Source of the DNA: Pseudomonas cichorii
GTDB lineage: Bacteria > Pseudomonadota > Gammaproteobacteria > Pseudomonadales > Pseudomonadaceae
DNA: 64,000 bases
Assembly: GCF_015471405.1 (NCBI RefSeq)
Contig: NZ_BLVZ01000004.1
Coordinates: 1-64,000, forward strand
Direction of reading: 5' to 3'
Shown: in pieces, positions 53,121-61,994 of the stretch
How positions within the stretch are numbered: the stretch's first letter is position 1
Layout: each line of letters begins with the position of its first letter
The notes under the pieces: model-generated
The model's database searches: none
What the model was told of the DNA's origin: nothing
The model's input: only the letters and a program-made list of their open reading frames with translations
Translations under genes and position numbers: made by a program

Positions 53121-53810
53121 ATGAAGCATCTGAGGCCTGTGGCCTTGCGAATAGAGGTGTTAGTCCCTGCAATCGTGATAGCTGGGCTTGCGAGTTTGAT
53201 AGCTGCATTTCTCGTCAGTGAACGTTTTGTGGATGCTCCCCAGGTTGAGGGGCCATGGATTTATGGCTCAGGTAATGCCCGCTTCACCCTAACCGAATAC
53301 GCAGATCTGGAATGTCCGTACTGCCGAGAATACTTTCCTCAGCTCAAAGGCTGGATCGATCAGAACCCCGAGGCAAACCTGAAGTGGCACCACCTTCCGC
53401 TATCGATCCATGAACCAGCAGCGAGCAAGAATGCTCAACTGGTGGAGTGCATCGGAGCAAGAAACGGGAGCGGCGACTTCTGGAAGGCAGTGGAGCTGGT
53501 TTATCAGCAAACACGTGGCAATGGTGCTGGTCTTGCGGAAGGGCTGAATGTGTCAGGACAGGATGAGCAAGGACTATTGGGCGCTGTGGAGTACTGCATG
53601 AATTTCAATGAGCAAGCTGCAGAACGGGTTAAAGAGCAAGCTCAACAGGCTGCTGCTCTCGGGATCAATGCCACCCCAACGATTGTTATCACAGACAATA
53701 AAACCGGACGTTCGATCAAACTTACTGGGCCGGCCGATGACAATGTATTGATGTCGGCAATTGGATTGGCTCGCTGGCCAGCAAAACGACATCCCCCAAC
53801 GGTGAAGTAA
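53121..53810 (+). CDS. Membrane-anchored DsbA-family thioredoxin-like protein
   Basis: A 229-residue protein with an N-terminal TM/signal anchor (residues 10-32) and a DsbA-like domain: active site CPYC in YADLECPYCREYF and cis-Pro loop NATPTIVI. It would oxidise or isomerise disulfides in the periplasm. Such proteins are common on integrative and conjugative elements, which suits its place at the left end of the tRNA-Lys island. Confidence 0.82.
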   Translation: MKHLRPVALRIEVLVPAIVIAGLASLIAAFLVSERFVDAPQVEGPWIYGSGNARFTLTEYADLECPYCREYFPQLKGWIDQNPEANLKWHHLPLSIHEPAASKNAQLVECIGARNGSGDFWKAVELVYQQTRGNGAGLAEGLNVSGQDEQGLLGAVEYCMNFNEQAAERVKEQAQQAAALGINATPTIVITDNKTGRSIKLTGPADDNVLMSAIGLARWPAKRHPPTVK

Positions 53811-53843
53811 GATTAGGGGGTGGGTTCAGGCGTTACGCGACTC

Positions 53844-54197
53844 CTATAACAATTTCCAAATGAATAGACCCACGATCAAGCACATAAGCCCGAGCAGAAT
53901 GAAGTGAACTGATGTAAGACCCTCTGCCTTTGCTCTGGCAGCTTGCGAGGCTAAATTCGCTGACCATTCCTGACTTTTGCGAAGCGCTTGTTCCTCTGTT
54001 TCGGTGCGTTGCACATCGCTCTCCTGCTGAACAAGCTGAGCTACGCGGTATTTCAAGTAAAGGGCCTGTGCGTGGGTTTCTACGCCATTTGCCTCAGCGA
54101 ACGCTTTCGCGCGGAGGCCAGGAATGATTGCTCCCGTCTCTAACTCTTCAACTACCGCTGTGTAAAAGCGCTCATCACTCACGCCCGGTTTCCTCAT
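53844..54197 (-). CDS. Hypothetical C-terminally membrane-anchored protein
   Basis: A 117-residue protein: soluble helical N-terminus (MRKPGVSDERFYTAVVEELE; AKAFAEANG) and a C-terminal TM segment (about residues 97-116). Similar small proteins recur in Pseudomonas accessory DNA. The start at 54197 is chosen from this conserved-looking beginning; the site is weak. Function unknown. Confidence 0.6.
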   Translation of the reverse strand: MRKPGVSDERFYTAVVEELETGAIIPGLRAKAFAEANGVETHAQALYLKYRVAQLVQQESDVQRTETEEQALRKSQEWSANLASQAARAKAEGLTSVHFILLGLMCLIVGLFIWKLL

Positions 54198-54391
54198 GAT
54201 TATTTCTAGCCTTGGGCGCTGCGAGCGGCAAGTTTCTCCGGACATGGTTCCTCGGCGTTATGTCTTGGGGGCTAGTAGGTGAACGGAATTTTCCGTTGTG
54301 TCTGTAACTGTCCGCAGCCGCCCCATCGGTTCGGCTTTCAGCATGCCCCGCACTCAGCAGGGCATGCCGGGAACCTATCCGCAATGAGCTT

Positions 54392-54706
54392 TTATACTCG
54401 TTCACCCGTAACTTGGATTGGCTGACCATCGTTGACGTCCGGCATGGTGAGGTACAAGTACATGCGCTCTTTAAATTCGGAAATCTCAACGGACTTGCCA
54501 GTCGCTTTCGCTTGATTAAAACCAAGCGTAATGAGCTGACTCAATTCGTTCAAATTGGCATGCCGTTCATCAGGCGCAATCCGATATTCACGCAATGCTG
54601 GATTACCAACTGAGTTGACCAGCTTGCAGAGAATGAACAAATTTTCATATCCACGTCCGTTGTTCTTGATCGCGCTCGAAAACTGTTCAACTCTATATTT
54701 TGCCAT
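54392..54706 (-). CDS. Hypothetical protein
   Basis: A 104-residue soluble protein starting MAKYRVEQFSSAIKNNGRG. GAGG lies in position for the ATG at 54706; the ATG three codons upstream would overlap the site. A hairpin GCATGCCC/GGGCATGC at 54341-54367 follows the stop. No family recognised. Confidence 0.55.
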   Translation of the reverse strand: MAKYRVEQFSSAIKNNGRGYENLFILCKLVNSVGNPALREYRIAPDERHANLNELSQLITLGFNQAKATGKSVEISEFKERMYLYLTMPDVNDGQPIQVTGERV

Positions 54707-54829
54707 TGAAGCCATCCCTCGTATTGAGGGCACTATAACCACGCCTCTCCCTACTGCCTTGGCCCCCGGTTTTTGAGGCCAGGGCTTGGGGTGCAGCTGA
54801 GCCGAATTCCTAGATCATCTGGTGTTCGT

Positions 54830-55078
54830 TCAGGCGGCCAGTGCAGTGCGCAAGCGCTCCATCCACGCACGCTGATCGGGACTTGGATCATCCACGTTAG
54901 CGGCCGCATCAAGCACGTCCAGCAGCTCGGTAGCAGCCTCCACAACCGCAGCCGTGCGCAGGCGTACCGCCTCATCCATCCGTTCAGCGTCCAGGCAGTC
55001 TTCGCACAGGTTGGCCGCGACCTGGGAAAGCGTCTCGCAGTATCCGCCGCAATTGTTATGAAACTGGCATTCGCTCAT
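54830..55078 (-). CDS. Hypothetical small Cys-rich protein
   Basis: An 82-residue protein starting MSECQFHNNCGGYCETL, with further Cys residues in LCEDCLD: a possible zinc knuckle (C-x5-C-x3-C and C-x2-C). The remainder is helical. AGGA lies upstream of the ATG at 55078. Function unknown. Confidence 0.55.
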   Translation of the reverse strand: MSECQFHNNCGGYCETLSQVAANLCEDCLDAERMDEAVRLRTAAVVEAATELLDVLDAAANVDDPSPDQRAWMERLRTALAA

Positions 55079-55526
55079 GGGGATTTTTTCCTCAACTGGC
55101 AGGTAGGTTGTTCTACAAATAGGGGATGCAGTCTTGCATCGCCTCACGCTCTGTCTGGGCTGTACCCCAGCCATACCCGTTCTGGCCCGATACGTCCCAG
55201 CCCCACATTTCAGGTGAAGCACTATGCATGCTGTAGGTGACCTGCACAAAGCTAACAATTCAGAGCTGGCACTAACCTGAACATATACAGCCGCCCCATC
55301 AGCCTCGAGTAATCTTCTGACCACTGGCAGTAGTTCTGCGCGTCGCCGTCGCCCTCACCGATAAGCACCAACTGGTGATACACAAGCCCGGTCATCATCG
55401 GTATGTGACGGACTACCGAAGTATGCTACTTACCAGAAAAATAGACTGCCTCAGAAATCGCGGCGAGGTTTAACATATCGCCGGGTGCCTGGTACTGATC
55501 ATCAGGCACCTGTCAGCACCGGTTTC
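55079..55526. other. Intergenic in island
   Basis: 448 bp. The only candidate is a 48-codon minus-strand frame at 55252-55398 (MMTGLVYHQLVLIGEG) without a ribosome site, not called. An 8-bp hairpin GGTGCCTG/CAGGCACC (55484-55510) lies just after the 55527 gene's stop. Confidence 0.4.
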
Positions 55527-55922
55527 CTAGAAAAAGGTACTGGTGTCTTTGGATTTGCCAGTGCGGCGCTCATACTCCTTGCGCTTGGAAACAGCTAGGA
55601 GGTAGCACTGGCAGCATGAGGCGTCGCCTGCCTTTGCCTTGATAGCCTTTGACGTTCTCATGGTGTAAGCCCCATAAAAGCACCTACATACCCAGCGCGC
55701 ATCAACCTCGGCCGAGAGTCCAAGAACAGTTAGCCTTCCAAATTTGGTACCGGTTAAATTGATGAACGTAGGTGAGCCGCGCATTGCCTTACTTGGGTCT
55801 TTGACCGGGAGCGGCACACTTGAGTCACGGGCTGAATCGAGAGTCTTGTATTCAAAAGACTCACCCCGAGAAACAACTCGAGAGGCAACCGCGCCAATTG
55901 GTTGATCGTGCCCATACTTCAT
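55527..55922 (-). CDS. Hypothetical protein with zinc-ribbon-like segment
   Basis: A 131-residue basic protein. The second half (TGTKFGRLTVLGLS, then WVCRCFYGAYTMR and ASCCQCY) resembles the short DNA-binding zinc-ribbon module seen in phage HNH/AP2-type proteins: a GxKFGRLTV start then paired Cys residues. The start at 55922 (MKYGHDQPIG) is tentative. It may be a phage-derived DNA-binding protein without the nuclease part. Confidence 0.5.
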   Translation of the reverse strand: MKYGHDQPIGAVASRVVSRGESFEYKTLDSARDSSVPLPVKDPSKAMRGSPTFINLTGTKFGRLTVLGLSAEVDARWVCRCFYGAYTMRTSKAIKAKAGDASCCQCYLLAVSKRKEYERRTGKSKDTSTFF

Positions 55923-56380
55923 GCTTGGTTTCCGTGAATTCGTAAGTCGTTGATAAACCTTATGTAGTGGTCCTACGGTTTTCCTATGCCGGTCGGGTAC
56001 TTGCTGTTTTTCAAGCGTGAGGCCAGCGGTGGCCAATTAGGAATATGACTTTACCGGGGCAGGCTCGCGGTCAAAAGGCAAGCCTTTGAAACGGCTGCCT
56101 TGAGCACAGCAAACATTATTTTACCGTAGATCAAGCGATAATTCGACATGCATTTGGGGTTGCAATAGCATAGCGACATCAGTAACACTTATTGGGTAAA
56201 TCTTTGCGCAGCAATTGTCGTCATGAATGAACTGGAGAAATCCGGGCTGATTGAAGCTATGTAATCAGCCTGTTGATGGATCTTTGGTGAATACTGTGCG
56301 TGGTAGGTTGGCTTGCCCACTCATGAGTGTGAAGTTCTTACTATTTCATTACACTTAAAACCAATGTAGAAAATTTAATA
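55923..56380. other. Intergenic in island
   Basis: 458 bp, increasingly AT-rich toward 56380. It holds the upstream regions of two divergent genes; no gene or repeat identified. Confidence 0.35.
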
Positions 56381-57196
56381 ATGAGTAAAAATTCTAGCAT
56401 ACCGGAGAGTATAGGAAGTTTTCCAACTCCACAGAGCTTTTGTTTAAACGTTTCCTCCTATAATCCATTCATGGTAACCGAAGATACTTGGGAGCAAACA
56501 ATTAAACTCCTAAAGTTTAATGGACATTTGGATATGTATTGTCCGCAGTGTGGTGAAAACTCTGTTTTTCGCTGTTCACAAGATTACGTTTATCAGGCTC
56601 CCAATATAAATAATTGGTTTCGCCAAGAGTTCATGAAAATCACAGCAGCCTGCTCAAGAGATGAAGAGCACAAAGGCATGTTTTTATTTAGACTGAATGA
56701 AACTGATGGTATAGAAAAGATCGGTCAATACCCATCCATGGCAGACTCTGCATCTTACAACGTCAAAAAATATGCAAAGATTCTTGCTAAAGAAGATTTT
56801 TCTGGATTTAAAACCGCTCTTGGGCTTGCCTCGCATGGCATAGGAGCCGGCGCATTAATTTATTTGAGAAGAGTTTTTGAATCTTTGATAGCTGAGGCAT
56901 ATAGTTTTGCGCGCACCAACCAAGCTTGGGACGACAACCTCTATCTGAAAAGCAGGATGCAAGAACGAGTCAAACTTTTGGCTAACTATTTGCCCGAGTT
57001 TCTTGTGGAGCACTCCCGGCTTTACGGAATACTCAGCAAAGGTGTTCATGAGTTGCCCGAGCAAGAGTGTCAAGCATATTTCCCCGTGCTCAGAATGAGC
57101 ATTGAACTGATACTGGATCAAAAACTATTGGATCATGAAAAAAAACAAAAAATCGATGCGGCAAGCACGTTCATAAATCAATTCAACGGAACCTAA
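56381..57196 (+). CDS. Hypothetical protein, DUF4145-like (zinc ribbon plus HEPN-like C-terminus)
   Basis: A 271-residue protein. A Cys pair CPQCGENSVF near residue 54 looks like a zinc ribbon, with a further Cys at CSRDEEHKG; the C-terminal helical half (IYLRRVFESLIAEAY, then GILSKGVHELPEQEC) has the layout of DUF4145-type proteins, often linked to restriction or defence loci. Codon use is clearly AT-rich compared with the rest of the window, a sign of recent transfer. No good ribosome site precedes the ATG. Confidence 0.6.
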   Translation: MSKNSSIPESIGSFPTPQSFCLNVSSYNPFMVTEDTWEQTIKLLKFNGHLDMYCPQCGENSVFRCSQDYVYQAPNINNWFRQEFMKITAACSRDEEHKGMFLFRLNETDGIEKIGQYPSMADSASYNVKKYAKILAKEDFSGFKTALGLASHGIGAGALIYLRRVFESLIAEAYSFARTNQAWDDNLYLKSRMQERVKLLANYLPEFLVEHSRLYGILSKGVHELPEQECQAYFPVLRMSIELILDQKLLDHEKKQKIDAASTFINQFNGT

Positions 57197-57331
57197 ATTT
57201 ATACTTGCTACCGTTACAAGTGAAGATGTGGCGAAAAAAGCGTTATCCCACTAGCCCGATTAGCGGAATTTCGCAGTATCAAGACGCCCCTTCGCTCTCG
57301 TTGATTACTGCAATTCATCATGGAGGATCGG

Positions 57332-58093
57332 ATGTCTCTTCAGAATCTTGGTGATGCCCGAGTTGCTGTATTAGTTGACTGTGACAACGTATCGCCAGCC
57401 GTGCTTGAGCACTCACTTTTGGTCATAGCTCAGTTTGGACGAATCGTATTGAGACGTGGATACGGAAATCATGGGACGTTGGCCAATAAATGGCAAGATG
57501 CCCTTGTGAGGCTGGCTTTCACACCTTGCCTCCAGTATCAGTACGCGTCTGGTAAAAACACCTCTGATATTGCTTTGGCCTTAGACGCACAAGAAGCCCT
57601 TTTTGATCAGCGAGCAGACTTGTTCTGCTTGGTAACAAGCGATTCCGACTTCGCTTACCTCTGCCGAAAGCTTCGCGAGCGTGGCGCAGCTGTATGTATC
57701 GTAGGTGAGAGCAAGACACCTGACGCGCTCCGAAATGCGAGTGATCAATTCTTTGAGTGGCGTGACGAAGGCTCAAACATTGAGGCGTTGAACCCAACCG
57801 AGCAGCACACAAAAACTGGGACTACGCAAACTGATCATCAAGTCCCAATAGTGAAACGGCGTCCTAGGTTTGTAGTAGAAGCTGTATCGCTTCTGACTGG
57901 TAGCACTGCTGAAGGAAAGGTCACTCTGAGCGGCCTCGGAAGTTATCTGAAACGGACAGATCCGGGGTTTTCTCCTGCCGAGTATGGTCATTCAGGCCTA
58001 TTAGAGATGGTTAAAACCTACGACCTACTTGAAACGCAGATGGAACCTGGCGGACACTGGACGTTGCGCCTTGCTCCTGAAGTCCAACCATAG
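57332..58093 (+). CDS. NYN-domain protein with C-terminal LOTUS/OST-HTH-like domain
   Basis: A 253-residue protein. Residues 9-145 form a NYN (PIN-like) domain with the acidic residues of the active site visible: VLVDCDNVSP, KNTSDIALALDA and VTSDSDFAYLCRKLRERG. A linker leads to a C-terminal domain (about 175-250; LGSYLKRTDPGFSPAEYG, GLLEMVKTYDLLE) matching OST-HTH/LOTUS RNA-binding folds. This architecture suggests a cytoplasmic ribonuclease. GGAGG five bases before ATG 57332 sets the start. Confidence 0.82.
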   Translation: MSLQNLGDARVAVLVDCDNVSPAVLEHSLLVIAQFGRIVLRRGYGNHGTLANKWQDALVRLAFTPCLQYQYASGKNTSDIALALDAQEALFDQRADLFCLVTSDSDFAYLCRKLRERGAAVCIVGESKTPDALRNASDQFFEWRDEGSNIEALNPTEQHTKTGTTQTDHQVPIVKRRPRFVVEAVSLLTGSTAEGKVTLSGLGSYLKRTDPGFSPAEYGHSGLLEMVKTYDLLETQMEPGGHWTLRLAPEVQP

Positions 58094-58104
58094 GAAATAT
58101 ACGC

Positions 58105-58581
58105 ATGGTCACCATGGCAGATCCTTTACAAGCACTCATCAGCTTTCAGCAGGACGTGCGTCGGAGACTTCCAGTAGTACCAACCGAAAGGTACAGGGGC
58201 ACGTACGTTATTCGGGACGAACTGAATGAAAAGGTCCGTTACACATACCTAAAAATTGAGCACGGCCGAGTGAAAGCAATTGCTATGTTTGTTACCGTCG
58301 GACTTGTCGAAGGAATTCCTTGCTTCCAAATGGGCTATGCCGTACCAGTCACCTACCGTAACAGAGGATGGGCAACGCAAATCATCAAAGAGGGCATCGA
58401 TGAACTTCAACGTGGCTTTTCAGCGCATGGCCACGGTGACTTTTACGTAGAAGCAGTGGTAGGGATGGACAATATTGCTTCACAACACGTAGCCCAAAAG
58501 GTTCTGGGCCAATCGTCACCTATTACTGACGGGCCATCAGGGCAATCTGCTCTCGCCTATATGAAACGTATCGCCTGTTGA
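58105..58581 (+). CDS. GNAT-like acetyltransferase
   Basis: A 158-residue protein with a GNAT-like pattern: acetyl-CoA loop region YRNRGWATQIIKEGI near residue 90 (equivalent to R-G-x-G/A). It starts 11 bp after the NYN gene with AGGA upstream, so the two are probably one operon. Substrate unknown. The link to an RNA-targeting neighbour could indicate a toxin-like or modifying role, but that is speculation. Confidence 0.62.
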   Translation: MVTMADPLQALISFQQDVRRRLPVVPTERYRGTYVIRDELNEKVRYTYLKIEHGRVKAIAMFVTVGLVEGIPCFQMGYAVPVTYRNRGWATQIIKEGIDELQRGFSAHGHGDFYVEAVVGMDNIASQHVAQKVLGQSSPITDGPSGQSALAYMKRIAC

Positions 58582-58761
58582 TGAAAAATCATGTGTATGA
58601 ATGAGGTCGATTGGTAGTCACGGGTTCCAGAATATGCGGGACTAGATTTATCGGTTTTTACAACAATGCACGGACGCACCAATAGCAAATATGATCACAG
58701 CAGTGATCTTACGGCAAGCAACTTAAACATGGCCCAACGGCCATCAAATACGGAGTTAGCA

Positions 58762-58965
58762 ATGGTAAGCACAGTGACAATCTTCGCAAACTCAAGCATC
58801 ATAAAAATCGACGAGGTGTCATTCGCGCCTGAAAAAATTTCCGACGTACGTATTGAGGGCGGGCATCCAAATGGCCCCGTCTTCGCCTATAACGGCGCCA
58901 GAGCCGTGCTTAGCGACGAAGGCGCAAACCGATTGGTTGCAGCAGGCGCTACTGACAATAGGTAG
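58762..58965 (+). CDS. Hypothetical small protein
   Basis: A 67-residue protein starting MVSTVTIFANSSIIKIDEV. GGAG six bases before the ATG gives a good start. It is predicted as a small beta-rich soluble domain. Not recognised. Confidence 0.55.
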   Translation: MVSTVTIFANSSIIKIDEVSFAPEKISDVRIEGGHPNGPVFAYNGARAVLSDEGANRLVAAGATDNR

Positions 58966-59057
58966 GCACTTACCGCGTTATTATATTGCAGGCTGTGTTC
59001 TTCAGAGTGAAGTTACCCAGTTCAGTAATCAGCTCCATGAAGGACGGAAAGACGGAT

Positions 59058-59462
59058 ATGAACAGCTTTAGCACACTTACTATTTTCGCCATAGGAGGAG
59101 CAGTTTTTTATCTCTACCGTTCGCACAAGCGGAAAGTAGATTACGAGTCTGTATGTGAAGTAAGCCAAGCCTTAAGTAGCTTGGCTGATAAAGCTGGCGC
59201 GTACTCGAGTGAAAAGGCACACCCGTACGAAGTGATGGCCGCAGCCATACGTGAGGCTCAGGCAGCAGTTATTGCGAAGCGTACATTCGACTCGGATTAC
59301 TCAAGCCACATCCAACGCCAATTGCTCAGCTCATTCGCCCCAGACCTTCTTGAGTCGATTGGCATTTTTCGCGGTACTGCAAGGTTTAGTCGGTGTTACT
59401 CAGGCCTGACTGCGCTAGCAGGCAACTTTGAGCGTCTTCATTCCCCAAAAACGCAATGGTGA
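59058..59462 (+). CDS. Hypothetical membrane-anchored protein
   Basis: A 134-residue protein with an N-terminal TM helix (LTIFAIGGAVFYLY) followed by RSHKRK, so the rest is cytoplasmic and helical. The start at 59058 is likely; 59037 is an alternative. Family unknown. Confidence 0.5.
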   Translation: MNSFSTLTIFAIGGAVFYLYRSHKRKVDYESVCEVSQALSSLADKAGAYSSEKAHPYEVMAAAIREAQAAVIAKRTFDSDYSSHIQRQLLSSFAPDLLESIGIFRGTARFSRCYSGLTALAGNFERLHSPKTQW

Positions 59463-59652
59463 CTAGTATAGATGAATGGACCATTGGTCCTGACGAGCCA
59501 GCAACCACAGCGCAAGTTCGCGAGCGCCTGATGCAAACAGGCAGAGTTTGCGAGTTACTGGATTGTTGAAGCCCCTAGGTACATCCCAAAGCCGGAGCCG
59601 AGGACGTAAAAGGATGTCCTTCAGGCTTCCACAACATCAAAGAAATTAAGAA

Positions 59653-59874
59653 ATGGCAACCCCGAACAGCAAAATTGCCCGCGCGCTGGGCTTGATTGAC
59701 ACCGCCGAACATCCGCTGGATGTGCGATTTGCCACAGCGTATGCAACTGGTTATATCGATGCGCTGCACGACGCCAAGCTGGTTGCTGCGACGACAGTGC
59801 AGTGCTATCGCGATGGCGCGCAGACGCGCCGTGCTCCTAGCCTAACAGAGATGGACGTGGGAGAACGGAACTGA
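59653..59874 (+). CDS. Hypothetical protein
   Basis: A 73-residue soluble protein (MATPNSKIARALGLID). Only a weak A-rich site precedes it. Not recognised. Confidence 0.42.
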   Translation: MATPNSKIARALGLIDTAEHPLDVRFATAYATGYIDALHDAKLVAATTVQCYRDGAQTRRAPSLTEMDVGERN

Positions 59875-59933
59875 GTAATCGTTACCCGTAACGAGGAAAA
59901 GACGAGTAGCGAACAGGGAATCGGCAATAATTT

Positions 59934-60710
59934 ATGAGAGACAACTTCTCCGAAACCATCAAAAAAGTGCTAGCTAGCCGAGCAGCGTATTTTTGTTCCA
60001 ATCCGCGTTGCTTGAAGCTCACAATTGGACCCTCTTCTGTTTCGACCGAAGCTCTGAAGACGGGTCATGCTGCGCATATTCATGCGGCATCCGAGCTCGG
60101 TCCCCGCTACAACTCATCTCAAACATCTGAAGAGCGCAGGTCGATTGAAAACGGAATATGGCTGTGTAGGGAGTGTGGCGTCATCGTTGATAACGATCAT
60201 CATGGGTACTCGGCCGATGAGCTTAGGAGATGGAAGGCAGATCATGAATCAATGGTCACGGAGGTCCGCACTGAAGGATATTCGCGCAGTCTAGCTTTGC
60301 TCCAAGCCAATCGGATGGAACCCCAAATTGCAAAGAAAATCATCGCGTCCATGGAGGATCGTCGCTCTCTGTGGGTCACGTTTGATGCAGAGGTTCCCGA
60401 CCGTGTTCGACAATCGTTGAATAAACTCCGATCACGATTCTTCGCCATTCGCGGCGAACTAGTGAATGGAACACCTCTTGATCAGATTTTGCTGTCGCTC
60501 ACCAAGACCATCCTGACGTTTTTCAACACGGTTGAGTCTATCGACATGAGGACTTTGCGCTGTGATGGGGGCAACCCAGACTGGCGACAGTTCCGTGATG
60601 CACTTGCAAGTCTCAGGAAAGCGATCGCGTTGCAGATTGTGAACATCGCGGATGTTTATGGGATTCCATTAAGCTCGGACCTGAAAAGCATTGCGCCACA
60701 CAAGACCTAA
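59934..60710 (+). CDS. HNH-type nuclease-like protein
   Basis: A 258-residue protein. The N-terminal third looks like an HNH domain: zinc Cys pair CSNPRC, the HNH beta-hairpin GHAAHIHAAS, and IENGIWLCRECG followed by DNDHHGYSADELRRW. The C-terminal 150 residues are helical and not recognised. N-terminal HNH plus a partner domain is common in anti-phage proteins. It is last before tRNA-Lys. No strong ribosome site. Confidence 0.7.
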   Translation: MRDNFSETIKKVLASRAAYFCSNPRCLKLTIGPSSVSTEALKTGHAAHIHAASELGPRYNSSQTSEERRSIENGIWLCRECGVIVDNDHHGYSADELRRWKADHESMVTEVRTEGYSRSLALLQANRMEPQIAKKIIASMEDRRSLWVTFDAEVPDRVRQSLNKLRSRFFAIRGELVNGTPLDQILLSLTKTILTFFNTVESIDMRTLRCDGGNPDWRQFRDALASLRKAIALQIVNIADVYGIPLSSDLKSIAPHKT

Positions 60711-61164
60711 ACTTCCGCATTAAGGCTCTAAATGGTACTTAAGACGCTAACCAAATAGTTCGAGGAAAACTCCTGGTAATTTCATAGCCCAGCCCTTGCT
60801 GGGCCAACGCTGTAGAGCGGGATGGTTCTGTCAGATGGAACTGACGACTTAAGAGCCTGGCGGCTTCAGCCTAAAGAAATGCCGGTGCCGGCAGGATGCA
60901 CTGTGCTTGCTTGAAGAGGACCTATGAATGGTTAGGCATGAGGTGCCTACCATTTTCCAAGGCTATCGCCCACCCTGGCCATCCGATCATGAAACGCGAA
61001 AACTTGACGGGCATGAAAACGAAAAAACCCACTGACCTATGACGGTAGTGGGCTATTTCATATTTACATCATGGCGAAGCAAGCCTAAGGTTCGCTCCAT
61101 ACGGCTGCAAGACTAGAAACTGGCTGACAGGCCCCCTCTAGATACTCGCGAACCGCTATGAAAA
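60711..61164. other. Island end next to tRNA-Lys
   Basis: 454 bp without a gene. AACCCACTGACC/ GGTAGTGGGCT (about 61018-61055) forms a terminator-like hairpin. I found no second copy of the tRNA-Lys 3' end and no integrase. Confidence 0.45.
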
Positions 61165-61240
61165 TGGTGGGTCGTGTAGGATTCGAACCTACGACCAATT
61201 GGTTAAAAGCCAACTGCTCTACCAACTGAGCTAACGACCC
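61165..61240 (-). tRNA. tRNA-Lys(TTT)
   Basis: A 76-nt tRNA on the minus strand, GGGTCGT acceptor start, anticodon TTT in loop CTTTTAA, encoded CCA ending at 61165. It lies 63 bp downstream of queC, as in P. aeruginosa, where this tRNA-Lys is the attachment site of PAPI-1/pKLC102-type islands. Confidence 0.96.
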
Positions 61241-61257
61241 TCTGTTGTGTGGCGCGT

Positions 61258-61285
61258 ATATTACTGATTTTTATCAGTAATTCAA
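61258..61285 (-). promoter_or_regulatory. tRNA-Lys promoter
   Basis: Minus-strand -35 TTGAAT (61285-61280), 16 bp, -10 TAATAT (61263-61258), then a GC-rich discriminator CGCGCC; it lies between queC and tRNA-Lys. Confidence 0.6.
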
Positions 61286-61303
61286 CACCTTTCTGTAAAA
61301 AAA

Positions 61304-61978
61304 TCAAAAATAACGTGTCGGGTCCGCTACACCGGCGGCTGCGAAGCCTTCTGCACGCAGGCGGCAGCTGTCGCATTTACCGCATGCGCGGCCTTCATCA
61401 TCAGCCTGATAGCACGAAACGGTGAGCGCATAATCGACGCCCAGAGCCACGCCAGCCTTGACGATGTCTGACTTGCTGAGGTTTTGCAGCGGCGCACGGA
61501 TGGTGAACCCCTGCCCCTCAACACCCGCCTTGGTCGCCAGATTGGCCATGCGCTCGAACGACTCGACGAACTCGGGGCGGCAATCCGGATAGCCTGAATA
61601 ATCCACGGCATTGACGCCGATAAAGATATCGCGGGCTTCCAGCACCTCTGCCCAGCCAAGAGCAAGGGACAGGAACACGGTATTGCGTGCAGGTACGTAA
61701 GTAACCGGAATGCCTTCAGTCGGCGACTCAGGGACAGCGATGGAGCTGTCGGTCAATGCAGAACCACCAATCCCGTTGAGGTTGAGGCCGATAACCTTGT
61801 GCTCGATGGCGCCCAGATCCCGTGCAACACGTGCAGCAGCGTTCAGCTCGGCACGATGGCGCTGCCCATAGTCGAAACTCATGGTGTAGCAGGCGTAGCC
61901 TTCGGCTCGGGCCATGGCAACTACAGTGGCTGAATCAAGGCCGCCGGACAGCAGGATTACGGCTCGTTTTTCGGTCAT
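61304..61978 (-). CDS. queC: 7-cyano-7-deazaguanine synthase QueC
   Basis: A 224-residue PP-loop ATPase of queuosine synthesis, converting 7-carboxy-7-deazaguanine to preQ0. The P-loop SGGLDSATV and the C-terminal zinc cluster (CGKCDSC with a further Cys) are present. ATG 61978 gives the usual length; an in-frame ATG at 61993, just after the queE stop, is an alternative. Queuosine tunes decoding of NAU/NAC codons. Confidence 0.95.
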   Translation of the reverse strand: MTEKRAVILLSGGLDSATVVAMARAEGYACYTMSFDYGQRHRAELNAAARVARDLGAIEHKVIGLNLNGIGGSALTDSSIAVPESPTEGIPVTYVPARNTVFLSLALGWAEVLEARDIFIGVNAVDYSGYPDCRPEFVESFERMANLATKAGVEGQGFTIRAPLQNLSKSDIVKAGVALGVDYALTVSCYQADDEGRACGKCDSCRLRAEGFAAAGVADPTRYF

Positions 61979-61994
61979 GGTCAATTCACTCATT

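Noticed and set aside
53000..61165. Second copy of the tRNA-Lys 3' end as an att site at the left of the island
   Set aside because: No matching run of the tRNA 3' end was seen near 52.5-53.2 kb or inside the island; a degenerate copy would need an alignment search.
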